A stretch of 64,000 bases of DNA from positions 38,883,853 to 38,947,852 of the forward strand of contig CM060198.1 in assembly GCA_030549335.1 (NCBI GenBank), given 5' to 3'. The notes beneath the pieces are model-generated. The model did no database searches. It saw nothing but the letters and a program-made list of their open reading frames with translations, and had not been told where the DNA came from. A program made the position numbers and the translations under genes. Position 1 is the first letter of the stretch. Each line of letters begins with the position of its first letter. Shown here in pieces: positions 60,570-64,000 of the stretch. The stretch is from Pontederia crassipes. Lineage: Eukaryota > Streptophyta > Magnoliopsida > Commelinales > Pontederiaceae.

Positions 60570-63500
60570 CTCTATTTCCAACCGAAGTTGAACCGTTACA
60601 ATCAATGATAAAGCTCTTGGGGATTAGAGTCTTAGAGTAAGGTTCAAACCACTAAGTTATACATACTTATTACAACCTTTGGGTATCCTAAGAGGTGATA
60701 GATCCTTAGAACTTTAACTCTATTTCCAACCGAAGTTGAACCGTTACAATCAATGATAATGATCTTGGGGATTAGAGTCTTAGAGTAAGGTTCAAACCAC
60801 TTAGTTATAGATACTTATTACTACCTTTGGGTATCCCAAGAGGTGATAGATCCTTAGAACTTTAACTCTATTTCCAACCGAAGCTGAACCGTTACAATCA
60901 ACGATAAAGCTCTTGGGGATTAGAGTCTTAGAGTATGGTTCAAACCACTAAGTTATAGATACTTATTACAACCTTTGGGTATCCGAAGAGGAGATAGATC
61001 CTTAGAACTTTAACTCTATTTCCAATCGAAGTTGAACCGTTACAATCAATGATAAAGCTCTTGGGGATTAGACTCTTAGAGTAACGTTCAGACCACTAAG
61101 TTATAGATACTTATTACAACCTTTGGGTATCCTAAGAGGTGATAGATCCTTAGAACTTTAACTCTATTTCCAACCGAAGTTGAACCGTTACAATCAATGA
61201 TAAAGCTCTTGGGGATTAGAGTCTTAGAGTAAGGTTCAAACCACTAAGTTATACATACTTATTACAACCTTTGGGTATCCTAAGAGGTGATAGATCCTTA
61301 GAACTATAACTCTATTTCCAATCGAAGTTGAACCGTTACAATCAATGATAATGCTCTTGGGGAATAGAGTCATAGAGTAAGGTTCAAATCTCTAAGTTAT
61401 AGATACTTATTACAACCTTTGGGTATCCAAAGAGGTGATAGATCCTTAGAACTTTAACTCTATTTCCAATCGAAGTTGAACAGTTACAATCAATGATAAA
61501 GCTCTTGGGGATTAGAGTCTTAGAGTAAGGTTCAAACCACTTAGTTATAGATACTTATTACAACCTTTGGGTATCCCAAAAGGTGATAGATCCTTTGAAC
61601 TTTAACTCTATTTCCAACCGAAGTTGAACCGTTACAATCAATGATAAAGCTCTTGGGGATTAGAGTCTTAGAGTAAGGTTCAAAGCTCTAAGTTATAGAT
61701 ACTTATTACAACCTTTGTGTATCCCAAGAGGTGATAGATCCTTAGAACTTTAACTCTATTTTCAACCGAAGTTGAACCGTTACAATCAATGATAAAGCTC
61801 TTGGGGATTAGTGTCTTAGAGTAAGGTTCAAACTACTAAGTTATAGATACTTATTACTACCTTTGGGTTTCCCAAGAGGTGATAGATCCTAAGAACTTTA
61901 ACTCTATTTCCAACCGAAGCTGAACCGTTACAATCAACGATAAAGCTCTTGGGGATTAGAGTCTTAGAGTATGGTTCAAACCATGAAGTTATAGATACTT
62001 ATTACAACCTTTGGGTATCCGAAGAGGTGATAGATCCTTAGAACTTTAACTCTATTTCCAACCGAAGTTGAACCGTTACAATCAATGATAAAGCTCTTGG
62101 GGATTAGACTCTTAGAGTAAGGTACAAACCACTAAGTTATAGATACTTATTACAACCTTTGGGTATCCGAAGAGGTGATAGATCCTTAGAACTTTAACTC
62201 TATTTCCAATCGAAGTTGAACCGTTACAATCAATGATGAAGCTCTTGGGGATTAGAGTCTTAGAGTAAGGTTCAAACCACTAAGTTATAGAAACTTATTA
62301 CAACCTTTGGGTATCCTAAGAGGTGATAGATCCTTAGAACTTTAACTCTATTTCCAATCGAAGTTGAACAGTTACAATCAATGATAAAGCTCTTGGGAAT
62401 TAGAGTCTTAGAGTAAGGTTCAAACCACTAAGTTATAGATACTTATTACAACCTTTGGGTATCCCAAGACGTGATAGATCCTAAGAACTTTAACTCTATT
62501 TCCAACCGAAGCTGAACCGTTACAATCAACGATAAAGCTCTTGGGGATTAGACTCTTAGAGTAAGGTTGAAACCACTAAGTTATAGATACTTATTACAAC
62601 CTTTGGGTATCCCAAGAGGTGATAGATCCTTTGAACTTTAACTCTATTTCCAACCGAAGTTGAACCGTTACAATCAATGATAAAGCTCTTGGGGATTAGA
62701 GTCTTAGAGTAAGGTTCAAAGCTCTAAGTTATAGATACTTATTACTACCTTTGGGTATCCCAAGAGGTGATAGATCCTTAGAACTTTAACTCTATTTCCA
62801 ACCGAAGCTGAACCGTTACAATCAACGATAAAGCTCTTGGGGATTAGAGTCTTAGAGTATGGTTCAAATCACTAAGTTATAGATACTTATTACAACCTTT
62901 GGGTATCCGAAGAGGTGATAGATCCTTAGAACTTTAACTCTATTTCAACGGAAGTTGAACCGTTACAATCAATGATAAAGCTCTTGGGGATTAGACTCTT
63001 AGAGTAAGGTTCAAACCACAAAGTTTTAGATATTTATTACAACCTTTGGGTATCCTAAGAGGTGATAGATCCTTAGAACTTTAACTCTATTTCCAACCAA
63101 AGTTGAACCGTTACAATCAATGATAAAGCTCTTGGGCATTAGAGTCTTAGAGTAAGGTTCAAACCACTAAGTTATACATACTTATTACAACCTTTGGGTA
63201 TCCTAAGAGGTGATAGATCCTCAGAACTATAACTCTATTTCCAACCGAAGTTGAACCGTTACAATCAATGATAATGCTCTTGGGGAATAGAGTCATGGAG
63301 TATGGTTCAAATCTCTAAGTTATAGATACTTATTACAACCTTTGGGTATCCAAAGAGGTGATAGATCCTTAGAACTTTAACTCTATTTCCAATCGAAGTT
63401 GAACAGTTACAATCAATGATAAAGCTCTTGGGAGTAAGAGTCTTAGAGTAAGGTTCAAACTACTAAGTTATAGATACTTATTACTACCTTTGGGTATCCC

Positions 63501-64000
63501 AAGAGGTGATAGATCCTAAGAACTTTAACTCTATTTCCAACCGAAGCTGAACCGTTACAATCAACGATAAAGCTCTTGGGGATTAGAGTCTTAGAGTATG
63601 GTTCAAACCATGAAGTTATAGATACTTATTACAACCTTTGGGTATCCGAAGAGGTGATAGATCCTTAGAACTTTAACTCTATTTCCAACCGAAGTTGAAC
63701 CGTTACAATCAATGATAAAGCTCTTGGGGATTAGACTCTTAGAGTAAGGTACAAACCACTAAGTTATAGATACTTATTACAACCTTTGGGTATCCTAAGA
63801 GGTGATAGATCCTTAGAACTTTAACTCTATTTCCAACCGAAGTTGAACCGTTACAATCAATGATAATGCTCTTGGGGAATAGAGTCATAGAGTATGGTTC
63901 AAATCTCTAAGTTATAGATACTTATTACAACCTTTGGGTATCCAAAGAGGTGATAGATCCTTAGAACTTTAACTCTATTTCCAATCGAAGTTGAACAGTT
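60570..64000. repeat. Second copy of the 53,320-56,825 segment, cut by the window end
   Basis: Follows the left copy to the last base of the window, so its right edge is unknown. It has one monomer fewer: at about 61,500-61,650 the CACTTAGTTATAG monomer continues directly as TATTACAACC with TCCCAAAAGG. In the left copy these two features lie in successive monomers. Confidence 0.88.
61497..61644. other. Hybrid monomer formed by a one-unit deletion
   Basis: The left half (CAAACCACTTAG) equals the monomer near 54,240 and the right half (CAACC, TCCCAAAAGG, CCTTTGAAC) equals the next monomer near 54,400. One 148-bp unit between them is gone without any frame change in the array. This is the expected product of out-of-register exchange between neighbouring monomers; the switch lies between GTTATAG and TACAACC. 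Confidence 0.85.

Larger units (their letters stand above)
19930..62700. repeat. AGACGTG-led cassette, about 17 dispersed copies in family B
   Basis: A recurrent run of about four monomers. It starts with AGACGTGATAGATCCTAAG and GAAGCTGAACCG, then CAACGATAAAG with GATTAGACTC and GGTTGAAACC, then CCTTTGAAC, then usually AAAGCTCTAAG with TTTGTGTATCC and TTTTCAACCG. AGACGTG occurs at about 19,934, 24,802, 27,753, 30,119, 30,857, 33,657, 34,397, 34,988, 40,149, 40,889, 41,628, 45,611, 49,001, 50,037, 53,144, 55,364 and 62,467. Many copies travel inside larger repeats, but several have different neighbours, so the cassette has also moved on a smaller scale. Confidence 0.85.
1..64000. repeat. 148-bp satellite DNA array, whole window
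   Basis: Every part of the window is a copy of one 148-bp monomer, joined head to tail with no inversion and no foreign insertion. With phase set at AATCAA, monomers begin at 1, 153, 301, 449, 597, 745 and so on; the last begins at 63,855 and lacks two bases. My indel tally fits 432 full units plus this one. The consensus holds 52 (family A) or 54 (family B) G+C out of 148. Recurrent blocks are a G-run with two tandem TTAGAG octamers, GGTTCAA, GATACTTATTAC, a GAGGTGATAGATC core and CCGAAGTTGAACCGTTAC. The length is close to one nucleosome core, common for centromeric satellites. Both array ends lie outside the window. No gene, RNA or transposon is visible. The species and chromosomal site are unknown to me. 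Confidence 0.98.
19438..64000. repeat. Satellite family B block, about 302 monomers
   Basis: These are monomers of family B, related to A and in the same phase and orientation. Diagnostic states are t7, a13, a40, c50, a52, c53, a86, c90, c106 and c128. They read as AATCAATGATAAAGC, GAGTAAGG, AAACCACTAAG, GGGTATCCCAAG, AGATCCTTAG and TTTCCAACCG. All ten sites stay largely fixed to the window end, although several variants (AAAGCTCTAAG, AAATCTCTAAG, TATCCTAAG, TATCCGAAG, TTTCAAACCG) match A at single positions. The block has more and younger-looking segmental duplications than A, often with copies that look nearly identical by eye. It continues beyond the right edge. Confidence 0.95.

Noticed and set aside
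1-64000. Possible open reading frames on either strand
   Set aside because: The 148-bp period shifts the frame by one each monomer and each monomer carries many TAA, TAG and TGA triplets on both strands. Any short frame is a by-product of the repeat and has no codon or start context.
1-64000. CRISPR-like array with a regular repeat period
   Set aside because: There are no unique spacers between short repeats; the whole 148-bp period is conserved and continuous, as in satellite DNA.
19438-64000. Family B as a separate, unrelated satellite
   Set aside because: It has the same phase, length and orientation as A, and only ten differences in 148 bases between consensus monomers, so it is a variant family of the same satellite.
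1-64000. Ribosomal DNA spacer or tRNA cluster
   Set aside because: No rRNA or tRNA sequence is visible between repeats, and the GGTTCAA motif occurs without a tRNA cloverleaf around it.
1-64000. Assignment to a named species or published centromeric satellite
   Set aside because: I could not match the monomer to any satellite I know, and naming one without a search would be a guess.

Overview
The whole 64 kb window is one uninterrupted satellite DNA array. A tandem monomer of 148 bp is repeated head to tail, always in the same orientation, from the first base to the last. I set the phase at the recurring AATCAA. Counting by 148 and adding up every indel I could find (net about -82 bp by hand) gives about 432 complete monomers plus a 433rd that lacks its last two bases. 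I see no protein-coding gene, tRNA, rRNA, CRISPR array, transposon, origin or regulatory element. The monomer length is not a multiple of three (148 = 3 x 49 + 1) and each monomer is rich in TAA, TAG and TGA, so reading frames close quickly on both strands. The organism is almost certainly a eukaryote, because long homogeneous nucleosome-length satellites of about 35-36% GC are typical of centromeric, pericentromeric or subtelomeric heterochromatin. I do not recognise the monomer and cannot name a species; a plant is plausible but unproven.

Layout. Family A fills 1 to about 19,250 (130 monomers). Family B fills about 19,438 to 64,000 (about 302 monomers). The two consensus monomers, which I derived by eye, differ at ten positions (7, 13, 40, 50, 52, 53, 86, 90, 106, 128). 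The boundary is not clean: within about 300 bp (19,155-19,438) the sequence switches A to B, back to A, then to B for good.

Above the monomer level there is a patchwork of nested higher-order repeats (HORs), seen as rare variant monomers recurring at fixed distances. In A: a 20-monomer unit (2,960 bp) in two tandem copies at about 5,500-11,430; older blocks shared at offsets of about 4,290, 4,590 and 7,250 bp; and an 8-monomer unit near 15.65-17.4 kb. In B: 12/14-monomer (1,768/2,064 bp), 20-monomer (2,951 bp), 42/45-monomer (6,197/6,640 bp), 23-monomer (3,392 bp), 7-monomer (1,036 bp), 11-monomer (1,628 bp) and 36/48-monomer (5,327/7,103 bp) periodicities. Several paired copies differ by exactly one or two whole monomers, the expected mark of unequal exchange. 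Smaller length variants (+4, +5, -8, -11 bp) all sit at short direct repeats, the mark of slippage.

Taken together, the window reads as a record of satellite evolution: an A array, a recombinant junction, and a B array still expanding by large segmental duplications. A possible structural role (dyads present in A and lost in B, and a CENP-B-box-like stretch) is inference only.
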